From Armatimonadaceae bacterium (GTDB taxonomy: Bacteria > Armatimonadota > Armatimonadia > Armatimonadales > Armatimonadaceae), in contig JAUJOK010000022.1 in assembly GCA_030447685.1 (NCBI GenBank), forward strand, positions 1-40,865: a DNA stretch of 40,865 nucleotides. Reading direction: 5' to 3'. The notes below the pieces were generated by a model. It had not been told where the DNA came from. It saw nothing but the letters and a program-made list of their open reading frames with translations, and did not search any database. The position numbers and the translations under genes were made by a program. Positions 17,343 to 25,002 of this stretch are shown here, piece by piece (the first letter of the stretch is position 1; each line of letters starts with the position of its first letter).

Positions 17343-17374
17343 GGGCTTTACCCAAAGCGCGTTGGGGTAAACCC
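17343..17374. promoter_or_regulatory. Inverted repeat in the SDR/acidic-protein divergent region
   Basis: GGG-c-TTTACC (17343-17352) pairs with GGTAAACCC (17366-17374) with one bulged base, and CAA/TTG extends the dyad inward. It lies 31 nt upstream of the SDR start and 53 nt upstream of the acidic-protein start. It could be an operator for a dimeric regulator or a leader hairpin. Confidence 0.35.
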
Positions 17375-17427
17375 TTATTCGCGACGGGTATAAACGAGCC
17401 AGTAAAACCACAAGGAGAATCCCTGCT

Positions 17428-18213
17428 ATGGACCAGGACCTTAAACCTCAGGATATGCCTCCGCCGAATCATCCGCTGATGCAGAGCGGCGCGGAGATAC
17501 GCACGCTTTCCGATCTGATCGATGCGCGCGAAAACCAGGCGCAGGGCACGCCGGAATTGGACGGCGAGGATCAGGAAGACCTGGACAATCTGGATGTGAG
17601 TGAGGCGCTGACGTTTCCGCACAAGAAACGCCGCCGCGAGCCGACCCTGGACGACATCACCGACTTTGACGGCGACGCTCGCACCTCTTCCCCCGCCGAT
17701 GATGAGGACGACGCTTCCTATATGACGCGTGCGGACGTGGTGGATTCGATGAACGAGACCGACCCGGACCCGAACACGGGAATGGGCGGCGACGATGAGT
17801 TTATCGGTGACAGTGGTGGAACGGGCCGCGCGACCGATATTACCGGTACCGTGACCGGCGCGATACGCGGGCTGGGCACGCACCTGCCGCAGGACCTGGG
17901 CGGCGACGGCTTCCAGATCATCGAGCCGGAAGAGCTGGACCCGCGCGCCGCCGCCAATGTCGGCGCGGCGATCAACCCGGCAAACGACGAAACCGAAGCC
18001 GGGGACGCCCTGAACCCGAACCTGATGGCTGATGACGAGGAGGACGACATCACCGCTTTCAGCCTATCGGATGACACAGCGGCGGACCCGATGAACGCGG
18101 ATGAGCGGCTTCTGGGCGATGACCTCGCCACTGACGGCGGCCAGATTCCCATTGCCAAGCCGGACGTAGATTCGCGCGACGAGGCTCTCGATGCCACACG
18201 CCAGTTGAAGTGA
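17428..18213 (+). CDS. Highly acidic low-complexity protein, unknown function
   Basis: A 261-residue protein with no recognisable domain. It is dominated by Asp, Glu, Asn, Ala and Gly, with acidic clusters such as DGEDQEDLDNLDVSE, SPADDEDDAS and ADDEEDD, and only one basic patch (HKKRRREP near residue 69). It has no signal peptide and no membrane segment, so it should be soluble, cytoplasmic and largely disordered, with a very low isoelectric point. The start has a clear AAGGAG site. A 156-bp branched palindromic element begins 5 nt after its stop. Possible roles are a DNA mimic, a charge-based chaperone or a regulator, all speculative. Confidence 0.7.
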   Translation: MDQDLKPQDMPPPNHPLMQSGAEIRTLSDLIDARENQAQGTPELDGEDQEDLDNLDVSEALTFPHKKRRREPTLDDITDFDGDARTSSPADDEDDASYMTRADVVDSMNETDPDPNTGMGGDDEFIGDSGGTGRATDITGTVTGAIRGLGTHLPQDLGGDGFQIIEPEELDPRAAANVGAAINPANDETEAGDALNPNLMADDEEDDITAFSLSDDTAADPMNADERLLGDDLATDGGQIPIAKPDVDSRDEALDATRQLK

Positions 18214-18218
18214 CCTCT

Positions 18219-18374
18219 CGCCCCGTCCCTAAAGGAACGGGCTGTTGTGGGAAGAAAAGCCCTATCAATGGGGCTGGGTAATGCCTATTGGCTATTAACG
18301 TCCCCTTCAGGGGGTTCAGCCGCATTTATGCGGCTTCTCCCCACCAGACAGCCCGTTCCTTTAGGGACGGGGCG
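18219..18374. repeat. Branched palindromic element A, 156 bp with 27-bp perfect terminal inverted repeats
   Basis: The arms at 18219-18245 and 18348-18374 are perfect reverse complements (outer ends CGCCCCGTCCC...). Each arm is also an imperfect hairpin by itself (CCCGT c CCT aa AGG a ACGGG), a feature of IS200/IS605-type ends and derived palindromic mini-elements. Between the arms are four hairpins: AGCCC/GGGCT (18258-18275), TAAT-GCC/GGC-ATTA (18279-18297), CCCC/GGGG (18301-18314) and GCCGCAT/ATGCGGC (18319-18334). The element occupies nearly the whole gap between convergent genes, 5 nt after one stop and 27 nt from the other. It may be a non-autonomous mobile element, a bidirectional terminator, or both. 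Confidence 0.8.
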
Positions 18375-18401
18375 TCCTCTGCTCTGGTGCAGCCGCCAGG
18401 G

Positions 18402-18881
18402 TTAATACCCGGACGAACTGCGTTGTGCCTTAAAACTCTCGACGGTCGCTCGCAGTTTCGCCTGTGCGGGCGGCAGTTCACTCACGACAATCATCTCCTC
18501 GCTGCCCCGCTCCGGCAGGTAGGGCGAGGTCAGGGTGATTTCCGTCTTTTCCCCTTCCCGCGTCATCATCTCAACCGCGACATTGACCTCCTCCAGCGGC
18601 AGATCGGAAAGGTTCTTCACCTCGATAGGAACCAGCCACTGCCCGCCCCGCTCCACGGCTTTTTTCACCAGAACACGCGGCTCGATCATCGGCGGCCCTT
18701 TTGCCACGAAAAGGCCGTGCCAGCCGATATAGCCGATCAAGCCCAGCACGACCGCCACGGAAAGAAACAGCGTCACCCGTTCCGGCAGGCTATGGCGCTG
18801 CTGGCTGGTGCTGTCGCCGCCGCTTTCCTGCCGCTCGTCGGCGGTGTCCCCGGTCTTCGCTTGTTCGCGCGTCTGTGTCAT
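18402..18881 (-). CDS. TIGR02588-family single-pass membrane protein
   Basis: A 159-residue protein matching the TIGR02588 pattern by organisation: charged cytoplasmic N-terminus, one transmembrane helix (about residues 35-57, FLSVAVVLGLIGYIGWHG), then a beta-rich external domain (WLVPIEVKNLSDLPLEEVNVAVEM). Family function is unknown; it is known as a two-gene operon with TIGR02587. Here its start lies 5 nt after that gene's stop. Family assignment is from memory of the arrangement and sequence style. Confidence 0.75.
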   Translation of the reverse strand: MTQTREQAKTGDTADERQESGGDSTSQQRHSLPERVTLFLSVAVVLGLIGYIGWHGLFVAKGPPMIEPRVLVKKAVERGGQWLVPIEVKNLSDLPLEEVNVAVEMMTREGEKTEITLTSPYLPERGSEEMIVVSELPPAQAKLRATVESFKAQRSSSGY

Positions 18882-18886
18882 AACAA

Positions 18887-19756
18887 TTAAACGAGCAGGC
18901 GGCCTGCCGCGCCGCCGATAGTCGCGGGAAGTCCCAGAACCACCATTGCGGCGACGGTTGTGTAGGGAGAATCGGCAAAAGTAACGTCATGAAAGGCATA
19001 CACCAGGCCCAGAGCAACAGCCAGCGCGAGCACGTAACCCAGCGCCGTCTCGCCCACCGGCCTTTGCAGCAGTCCCTTCGCGCCGCGCCGCTCCTGAATC
19101 CCGGAAAACTCCGCGACGAAAATGATACCGTAGGAGAGCAGAAGAGAAAAGACGATAATCGCGATCAGATGAACCCAGGTGGCGCGCGTCGCCAGCAGCA
19201 TGATCTCTTCGGTCGGCGCGACATTGAAGGCAAAGATGAGCGAGCCCGCCACGGTAATTCCCGCGTCCACCAGCACGGGATGATGCCTCACCCGTTCATC
19301 CTGGGAACCCGGTGCTGCCCCGTCTTCGCCCCCACGAAACTGCGTGTTGGCGATACTGATACCCAGCGAAAGCGGCAGCGCCTCCACAGCCGTTTTACAG
19401 GCGATGTCGATAAGCGGCGTGGAACTGTCCACAATACGCAGCAGGACAAGCAGAACGAGCGCGAAAACTGCGCCCAGCGCATACGATTCCACGGCGTCCA
19501 AGACCGCATCCCGCAGGCCGCTGTCCTCGCGGAACCCGGACACGTAGTTGTAGCCGATATTGACAATAATTATTAGAAGCGCGAGCACGAGCACGGTACG
19601 GGGGCGCAACAGCGTCGCTAACTGCCACATCTCCATCGTGTACACCAGCGGAGTACCGATAATGGCCGCGCCGCCGATGCCGCGCATCAGGTCCTGCCAT
19701 TCATCGTGCCAGGTGTGGCTTTTGGATGGGGAAGCAGCAGGGGCGGCATTCGGCAT
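18887..19756 (-). CDS. TIGR02587-family integral membrane protein
   Basis: A 289-residue protein with about six to seven hydrophobic helices (for example VLVLALLIIIVNIGYNYV, ALGAVFALVLLVLLRIV, LIAIIVFSLLLSYGIIFV, LALAVALGLVYAF, AAMVVLGLPATIGGAAG). The N-terminal WHDEWQDLMRGIGGAAIIGTPL and the internal FNVAPTEEIMLLA are the parts I associate with TIGR02587. Function is unknown. It starts 4 nt after the HAD gene stop and is followed at 5 nt by its usual partner, so all three are one transcription unit. Confidence 0.78.
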   Translation of the reverse strand: MPNAAPAASPSKSHTWHDEWQDLMRGIGGAAIIGTPLVYTMEMWQLATLLRPRTVLVLALLIIIVNIGYNYVSGFREDSGLRDAVLDAVESYALGAVFALVLLVLLRIVDSSTPLIDIACKTAVEALPLSLGISIANTQFRGGEDGAAPGSQDERVRHHPVLVDAGITVAGSLIFAFNVAPTEEIMLLATRATWVHLIAIIVFSLLLSYGIIFVAEFSGIQERRGAKGLLQRPVGETALGYVLALAVALGLVYAFHDVTFADSPYTTVAAMVVLGLPATIGGAAGRLLV

Positions 19757-19760
19757 GGCG

Positions 19761-20795
19761 TCAGTCCAGCAGGCCCAGCACCGCGTTCACATCGGCGGCG
19801 AGAATATCGGCGTCCGCGAAAAGAACGGCGGCATCCGGTCCCGCCGTGCCGGTCAGCACTTGCGCGGAAAGAAGCGTCAGGTTGGCGGCTTCGGGCAGCG
19901 TGCGGAAAGCCAGCACCGTTCGCAAATCATCGAGCGCATCGCCGATATAGAGTGCAGCCCGTGACTCCAGGCGCGTCAGCAGCGCGCGCATCCCCCACGG
20001 CTCCGGCTTATAAAAACCGTCGTCCTTGGTGATTCCCTGCGCCGGGAGCGCGATAACGTCCTGAAGCCCCACCATCTCCAGTCCGACCTCGGCCTCGGTC
20101 AGCGTCCGCCCCGTCAGCACGGCAAATTTCTTATTTAGCGGCAGGCGATTCAGGTCTATCAAAGGCCGGTCGTCGCGGATTTTGCCGGGGCCGGGGTTGA
20201 CGGTGGGTGCGAAGCCGTAGATACGCGGGGAAAGATCGCCCGCCCATAGCTCCTGGAAGAGCCGCAGGATACGCGGCTGATCCCACTCCGCGCGAATCGC
20301 CGCCGCCTGCCCCGCCGTGGTCTGCTCGAAGACAATCGCTTCTGCCGCCGCCAGCCAGCCGCCGCGCGCCGCAACCGCCCCGGTGAAATCGGCTATCGTC
20401 GGCGGCAGCGCATGCAGGCGCGCAGCGTCGCGTGTGCCATGTCTAACGGCCTTGAACAGGTACAGCAGCACGAGCGCAACGGACAAGTCCCAGTCGTCGT
20501 TGAAGCCGCCCGCGCGCTTGAACCGCTCAATGTCTTCCGAGGTCAGCAGATCGTCGGGTGCGCTCCAGCCGGGCAGCGTCCGCAGAAAAGTGGGAATGAC
20601 CAGACAGTTCACCTGCCGAATGGAGCCGCTGATGTCCAGCAGCACCCCATCCATATCAAAGATAACTGTGTCTATCTGGGGTAGTAAATCACGCACGCCC
20701 AGCTTAAGAATAGGCTCTGGTGGCAAAAGGAAAGACGTTTCTAAACTTTGCAATGATATACCTAACACTCCACAATCAGGGAGCGGCCCAGTCAC
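19761..20795 (-). CDS. HAD-superfamily phosphatase-like hydrolase
   Basis: A 344-residue haloacid-dehalogenase-fold hydrolase. Motif I is IFDMDGVLLD (nucleophile Asp about residue 47), motif II is the AVLTGRT region, and motif IV is ALYIGDALDDLRTVL. A large all-helical cap (about residues 70-200) makes it longer than common phosphoglycolate-phosphatase-type members. The substrate is unknown. The first start in frame is GTG at 20795, but the first 40 codons are AT-rich and lack a ribosome site; a TTG at residue 15 or a later GTG is possible. It leads the operon with the TIGR02587/TIGR02588 pair. Confidence 0.82.
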   Translation of the reverse strand: MTGPLPDCGVLGISLQSLETSFLLPPEPILKLGVRDLLPQIDTVIFDMDGVLLDISGSIRQVNCLVIPTFLRTLPGWSAPDDLLTSEDIERFKRAGGFNDDWDLSVALVLLYLFKAVRHGTRDAARLHALPPTIADFTGAVAARGGWLAAAEAIVFEQTTAGQAAAIRAEWDQPRILRLFQELWAGDLSPRIYGFAPTVNPGPGKIRDDRPLIDLNRLPLNKKFAVLTGRTLTEAEVGLEMVGLQDVIALPAQGITKDDGFYKPEPWGMRALLTRLESRAALYIGDALDDLRTVLAFRTLPEAANLTLLSAQVLTGTAGPDAAVLFADADILAADVNAVLGLLD

Positions 20796-20888
20796 AGGTG
20801 CGGCCTAATGACCGAGTTTACTGACGTTAAAAGTAGTAGTACAAACGGCGGGTTGGAGGGCGGCTTGTGCATCCGGGACAGAGTATTA

Positions 20889-21722
20889 TTAGAGGTTTTT
20901 ATGCCTGGGAGCCACTTTGAATCTGATGATATTTTCGGTCTGTTGCGCAGGAACCAAGTTATAACGCTTCGCAACTGAAATCAAAAGTCGTTTAGCAGTT
21001 CCTGGTGGAAGGTCTAATTTCTGATCTATTTGTTTAAAATGTAAGAGTTTTCCGTTGTGGATTAAATCCTCGCGATTGCGGTGGAGCAACAAGTATTCTT
21101 GGTAATTACGGTCGTCATCTACGAAAAGAAAAGTGTCTATCACTTCCATCAAATCTTCGTCCGAATAGCCAGTATAGCGGCCAGAATAGAGAACATTATC
21201 ATTAAGATCGATCTCTTTAATTTTGACATCCTTATATTTCGGAATTCGCTTAGTGATATTGGTAGCCTTAAAGGACGAAATGTTGCCAAAACCGAACTGA
21301 CCAATAAGAGCTTGAAACAGCATTTTCAGATCAGCAACCTTGCCCATAGACAATGCCTGAAGCCTGTCAAGAGGCGATGGCAAGCTTCCCAAGTCAATCT
21401 CGGGTGCACAGACTGGGTAAATCCTACAATCCCCCTTCCTTCCCTTTGACCATGTGGCTCCAAGTTCAAACCAGAGCCATGGCCTCTCTATTGAGACAGG
21501 AGTTACGATAACTACGACGGCTTGTGTAGCGTTAAGCCTGCTTTCAATATCTTGTAGCCAATCATTACCAACAGCAATTGTTCCCGGAGAACTTGTGCAA
21601 AAGACACTTATCCCGTTGGCAAAGACTTTTTCGATCTCCTGCTGGACTGCCATCGCGAACTCGCCATCAGATGTTGCGTGGCTAATGAAGAGTTTCGGCT
21701 TTTGAATTTCGTGATTATTCAT
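20889..21722 (-). CDS. TIR-domain protein, predicted NAD-cleaving effector
   Basis: The N-terminal 140 or so residues form a TIR domain: KLFISHATSDGEF near residue 11, the BB-loop-like FCTSSPGTIAVGNDW, strand AVVVIVTPVSIERPWLWFELGATWSKG. In the last motif E86 occupies the position of the catalytic glutamate of NADase TIR domains. The C-terminal 130 residues (SGRYTGYSDEDLMEVIDTFLF ... LPPGTAKRLLISVAKRYN) form an unassigned domain ending in a helix-turn-helix-like segment. The ATG at 21722 is chosen; GTG at 21737 is an alternative start. Coding sequence is much AT-richer than neighbours, pointing to horizontal transfer. No Thoeris, CBASS or Argonaute partner is adjacent. Confidence 0.82.
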   Translation of the reverse strand: MNNHEIQKPKLFISHATSDGEFAMAVQQEIEKVFANGISVFCTSSPGTIAVGNDWLQDIESRLNATQAVVVIVTPVSIERPWLWFELGATWSKGRKGDCRIYPVCAPEIDLGSLPSPLDRLQALSMGKVADLKMLFQALIGQFGFGNISSFKATNITKRIPKYKDVKIKEIDLNDNVLYSGRYTGYSDEDLMEVIDTFLFVDDDRNYQEYLLLHRNREDLIHNGKLLHFKQIDQKLDLPPGTAKRLLISVAKRYNLVPAQQTENIIRFKVAPRHKNL

Positions 21723-21851
21723 GATGTCAGTAGACACTTGTGGTAGCTTCTCGTTGAAAATGAACTGTAACTCTGGGAAATTGTAAATCGAGCGCTTATC
21801 CTGTTCCTGTTAGTGTGCAAAGATTGAGTACGGCGTTCAACATATTATGGC

Positions 21852-23246
21852 TTAAATTTCCGGCAGCAGGGCACTGGCGATCAGGAAGTACATTAGCAGG
21901 CCGGTGGCGTCTACGAGGGTCGTGATGAACGGGGCGGACATGACTGCCGGGTCGAGGCCCAGGCGCTTGGCGGCGAGCGGCAGCAGCGCGCCGACGATGT
22001 TCGCCCAGATGACGATGGCGATCAGCGAAAAGCCGATGACCAGTCCCAGGCGCGCGCCTTCGTGCCAGATGAGCGAGACAAAAAGGAAGCCCGCGACGGC
22101 GACGATCGCGCCGAGCGCCAGACCCGTCCGCAGTTCGCGCCACAGCACGCGCAGCCAGTCGCTGAAGCGCACTTCGCCCAGCGCCAGCGCGCGGGTGACG
22201 GTCATGACCGCCTGCGCGCCCGCATTGCCGCCCGTGCCGATGAGCAGCGGGATGAAGGTCGAAAGGGCGGCTACCTTTTCGATGGAGCCTTCGAACTGCC
22301 GCGACACCGCGCCGGTGCCCATCGAGGCGACAAACAACAGAAGCAGCCAGCTAAAGCGGTTACGGACATTGGTGACGACGCCGGTGCTCAGATACGGTGT
22401 TTCCGTGGCCGTGACCGCGCCCAGCTTCAGCACGTCCTCGGTCTGCTCTTCTACCAGCACGTCCACCACGTCGTCCACGGTGATGATGCCGGCAAGCATG
22501 CTGTTTCTATCGAGGACGGGCAGGGCCAGAAAGTCGTACTTGGAGATAAGCCGCGCCAGCTCTTCCTGATCGGTGTCCACGGAGACGGTAATCGGCTCGC
22601 GCGTCATGATCTGGCTGATGGTCTGATTGGGCCGCGCACGCACCAGTTCCCGCAGCGACAGCACGCCGACCAAACGCTCCGCGCCCCCCGGCTGCGGCTC
22701 GACGACATACAGGTCGGTCAGTGTCTCCACGTCGGGGTCGGCATGACGGATAGCCTCAAATGCCTGCTCCACGGTCAGGCCGCCCGACAGGCGCACGAAC
22801 TTGTCGGTCATCAAACGGCCCGCCGTGTTCTCCTCGTACGCCAGAAGCTCGCGCACTTCTTCGGCGTCTTCAGGGGCGCGGGCAGAAAGGTCGGCCAGAA
22901 GCGTCTCCTGCTGCTCCGGGCTGGCCTCGGCGATCACCTCGGCGGCATCGTCCATCGGCAGGCGGTCCAGCAGGTCGGCGATGCGGCCCGGCGGGGCGTT
23001 GTCCAGAATATAGCCGGTCAGTTCGGGGTCGAGTTCGTCCAGGACCTCCGCCGCGCGGGCGTTGTCGATCCAGTTGAAGACGGCCAGCGCCTCGGGCCGG
23101 GCCAGCGTTTCAATCGCCTCGGCAATATCGGCGGGGTGTTGCGCGCGCAGGGCGGCAGTCATTGCCAGATCGCCGCCGGTTCCGTGGGGTATACGCAGGG
23201 CCGCCCGCAGGCGCTCCGCCAGGTTTCCGCGCGTTTCTACGGTCAT
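21852..23246 (-). CDS. mgtE: Magnesium transporter MgtE
   Basis: A 464-residue Mg2+ channel of the inner membrane. The order is standard: N-terminal superhelical domain (ALRAQHPADIAEAIETL; LDRLPMDDAAEVI), two CBS domains (about 135-265, including YEENTAGRLMT, SQIMTREPITV and DFLALPVLDRNSMLAGIITVDDVVDVL) that sense cytosolic Mg2+, a connecting helix, and five transmembrane helices with the pore signature FIPLLIGTGGNAGAQA. The ATG at 23246 follows GGAGTAGGAAC. An extension to 23288 is open but lacks a site. It diverges from a broken corA. A 12-bp stem in its leader could hide part of the ribosome site. Confidence 0.95.
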   Translation of the reverse strand: MTVETRGNLAERLRAALRIPHGTGGDLAMTAALRAQHPADIAEAIETLARPEALAVFNWIDNARAAEVLDELDPELTGYILDNAPPGRIADLLDRLPMDDAAEVIAEASPEQQETLLADLSARAPEDAEEVRELLAYEENTAGRLMTDKFVRLSGGLTVEQAFEAIRHADPDVETLTDLYVVEPQPGGAERLVGVLSLRELVRARPNQTISQIMTREPITVSVDTDQEELARLISKYDFLALPVLDRNSMLAGIITVDDVVDVLVEEQTEDVLKLGAVTATETPYLSTGVVTNVRNRFSWLLLLFVASMGTGAVSRQFEGSIEKVAALSTFIPLLIGTGGNAGAQAVMTVTRALALGEVRFSDWLRVLWRELRTGLALGAIVAVAGFLFVSLIWHEGARLGLVIGFSLIAIVIWANIVGALLPLAAKRLGLDPAVMSAPFITTLVDATGLLMYFLIASALLPEI

Positions 23247-23257
23247 ATTCGTTCCTA

Positions 23258-23338
23258 CTCCTTCGGCGCGCGACAGGCAGCCGTGCAAGCCGCAGAGGCG
23301 CTTGCGCCCGGCAGCGTGCGTAATGGGCGTCGAAGGAG
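23258..23338 (-). promoter_or_regulatory. Structured leader of mgtE covering the ribosome site
   Basis: On the mRNA strand GCGCCGAAGGAG, which includes the GGAG purine run 12 nt before the ATG, can pair with CTCCTTCGACGC about 57 nt upstream (12 bp, one mismatch or wobble). A smaller GGCGC/GCGCC hairpin lies in the loop. Such pairing could lower translation, and metal- or protein-dependent control is conceivable. No known riboswitch class was recognised. Confidence 0.35.
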
Positions 23339-23601
23339 CGTTAAATCAGCGCGCGTGGCAGATGCGGACGACGGCGTTACCGCCGCCGGACGCCGCCAAA
23401 GGGGAAACGTCAGGGGCGATGCCGCCGCCGAAACACCGCGCCGGGTGACGCCTGGCTTCGACGACCATCGGTACTATGACTTGGGTCTGTGGACATTGGT
23501 ATAAGTTCGGCCCTTCCGCTCGGCTCTCCCTTACCGTACAGGCAGGAGACGACGAAACGGCGCGACAGTGCATTATACCCTTTCCCGGTTCGCGCCGCGT
23601 G

Positions 23602-23607
23602 TATAAT
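23602..23607 (+). promoter_or_regulatory. -10 box of corA, implying a leaderless transcript
   Basis: A perfect TATAAT lies only 6 nt upstream of the corA ATG (23614), so the expected transcription start is at or next to the start codon. No good -35 box is visible. The same string GTGTAWAATAGACGCA recurs at 33877-33892 before the DUF4965 gene. Confidence 0.5.
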
Positions 23608-23613
23608 AGACGC

Positions 23614-24581
23614 ATGATCAGCGTAGACGTGTCAGGAGAAGAAAACGCGCTGCAACGTGCCGCCGGAGCAGATCGGCAATCTGGTGCGAGACAGCAAAGG
23701 TGCTCTGGGTGGATGTAAGCGCGCCGGATGAGCACGATTGGGAGGTGCTTGCCCGCGAGTTCGATTTTCACCCACTGGCAATGGAGGACGCACAAAAGCA
23801 GCAGCAGCGTCCCAAGCTGGACGCTTATGACGGTTATCTGTTTTGACGGCGCGCCCCTGGTCCGGCGTCAAGGAATCACCGATGACATGAACGACGCCAC
23901 CGAGGAACTGGACATCTTCCTCGGCCCCAACTTCCTGGTGACGGTTCATGACGGCAAATGCGGCCCGGTAGCGGAGACGCGGGCGCGCTGGGAAAAGCAC
24001 CCGGAACAGATACCCGGCGACCCGGCGTTTCTACTGTACCTGCTGCTGGATGCCATTGTGGATGACTATTTCCCGGCGATGGACAAGATAGACGGCGAAA
24101 TAGACGAACTGGAGACAGCCATCTACGAAACCAACCCGGAGATCGATCTGAAGCCTGCGCTGTCCCCTCAAAAAGCATCTGCTTCTGCTGCGCCAGGCAG
24201 TCGCCCCGATGCGCGACGTGCTGAACCAGATTCTGCGCGCCGATCAGCCGCTCGTTTCAGCGCCGACGCGAGTCTATTTCCAGGACGTATATGACCACAC
24301 GCTGCGCCTGGTCGAGCAGGTAGACCTGCACCGGGATATTTTGACCGGCGTGATGGATGCGATGATGGCGCAGACGAACAACCGGCTGAACCAGGTCATG
24401 AAGACGCTCACCGGCATCTCCACTATTTTAATGAGCGCCGCGCTGATTTCGGGCATCTACGGCATGAATTTCAAGAATATGCCGGAGTTGAACACACGCT
24501 ACGGCTATTATTTCGCCCTGGGTTCGATGGTGGCTGTCGCAGGGGCTGGCGGTTTACTTCAAGCGGATCAAGTGGTTTTAA
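23614..24581 (+). pseudogene. corA: Magnesium/cobalt transporter CorA, multiply frameshifted
   Basis: Fragments in all three frames together read as one CorA protein. N-terminal domain pieces are VPPEQIGNLVRDSK, WVDVSAPDEHDWEVLAREFDFHPLAMEDAQ and PKLDAYDGYLF; then ELDIFLGPNFLVTVHDG, the long helix DDYFPAMDKIDGEIDELE and LTGVMDAMMAQTNNRLNQVM. The signature GMN pore motif is intact in ISGIYGMNFKNMPEL, and the natural end YFKRIKWF is in another frame, closing at 24581. At least six single-base shifts are needed, several in T, A and G runs (near 23825, 24170 and 24545). Either decay of a gene redundant with mgtE or poor sequence; as written it is not translatable. Confidence 0.85.
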
Positions 24582-24587
24582 CGAAAG

Positions 24588-25002
24588 TTATGGCTTTTTA
24601 GCGGACGAGCGCATCAGAAACAGAACGCAGGCAGCGGCAAGAATGGCCTGAGGCAGAGCGGATTCGGTTTCCCGTCCGTGATATTTACCGTCGCTGATAT
24701 GGGTGGGAAAGCGCACCTTATCGCGCGCGCGGCATCAGGCCGATCATCCACGCTCCGTTTTCCACGTCCGGCAGCACCGCGCCAACCGCGCCGGCCAGTT
24801 CCGGTGACTTGATCCCGCAGCGCCAGGCCAGAAGCGTCATTGTCGCGGCCAGCAGCGGCGCTTCGACTTTCAGGGACAGGTCTTTGTGCGGCACCACGTC
24901 GCAGGCGGCATGGCTGACGATTCCCGCCGCCAGCGCCGCCGCGTGTGAGCCGCACAGCCTGCCGATAGTCGCGCCGACCAGGGCATGGACCGAGGCGATC
25001 AT
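24588..25002 (-). pseudogene. YdjM-like membrane metal-dependent hydrolase, frameshifted
   Basis: The intact part (25002 to about 24725) encodes MIASVHALVGATIGRLCG, then SHAACDVVPHKD and AVGAVLPDVENGAW. The His/Asp pattern and hydrophobic helices are those of small YdjM/DUF4184-type inner-membrane proteins annotated as metal-dependent hydrolases. After LMPRAR the frame closes, but shifting by one base in the CGCGCGCG run (24722-24731) restores a continuation with another hydrophobic helix ending at 24588. The ATG at 25002 overlaps the stop of the lytic transglycosylase (ATGA), indicating coupling. It converges with corA, 6 nt apart. Confidence 0.6.

Larger units (their letters stand above)
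23247..23613. other. Divergent intergenic region between mgtE and corA
   Basis: A 367-bp gap. On the mgtE side is a long-range stem (23258-23269 with 23327-23338) overlapping the ribosome site. On the corA side is a -10 box at 23602-23607. The middle is a very GC-rich block of GCC/GGC repeats able to fold. I looked for an M-box Mg2+ riboswitch on both strands and did not find its conserved blocks. Confidence 0.5.

Noticed and set aside
22062..23504. 480-codon open frame on the plus strand opposite mgtE
   Set aside because: Shadow of the high-GC mgtE gene; composition is Arg/Gly/His-rich with no domain, and the minus strand has a complete MgtE.
23247..23613. M-box Mg2+ riboswitch for mgtE or corA
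   Set aside because: The conserved GGTGAGGCTCC and GGGTCAACAG blocks are absent on both strands.
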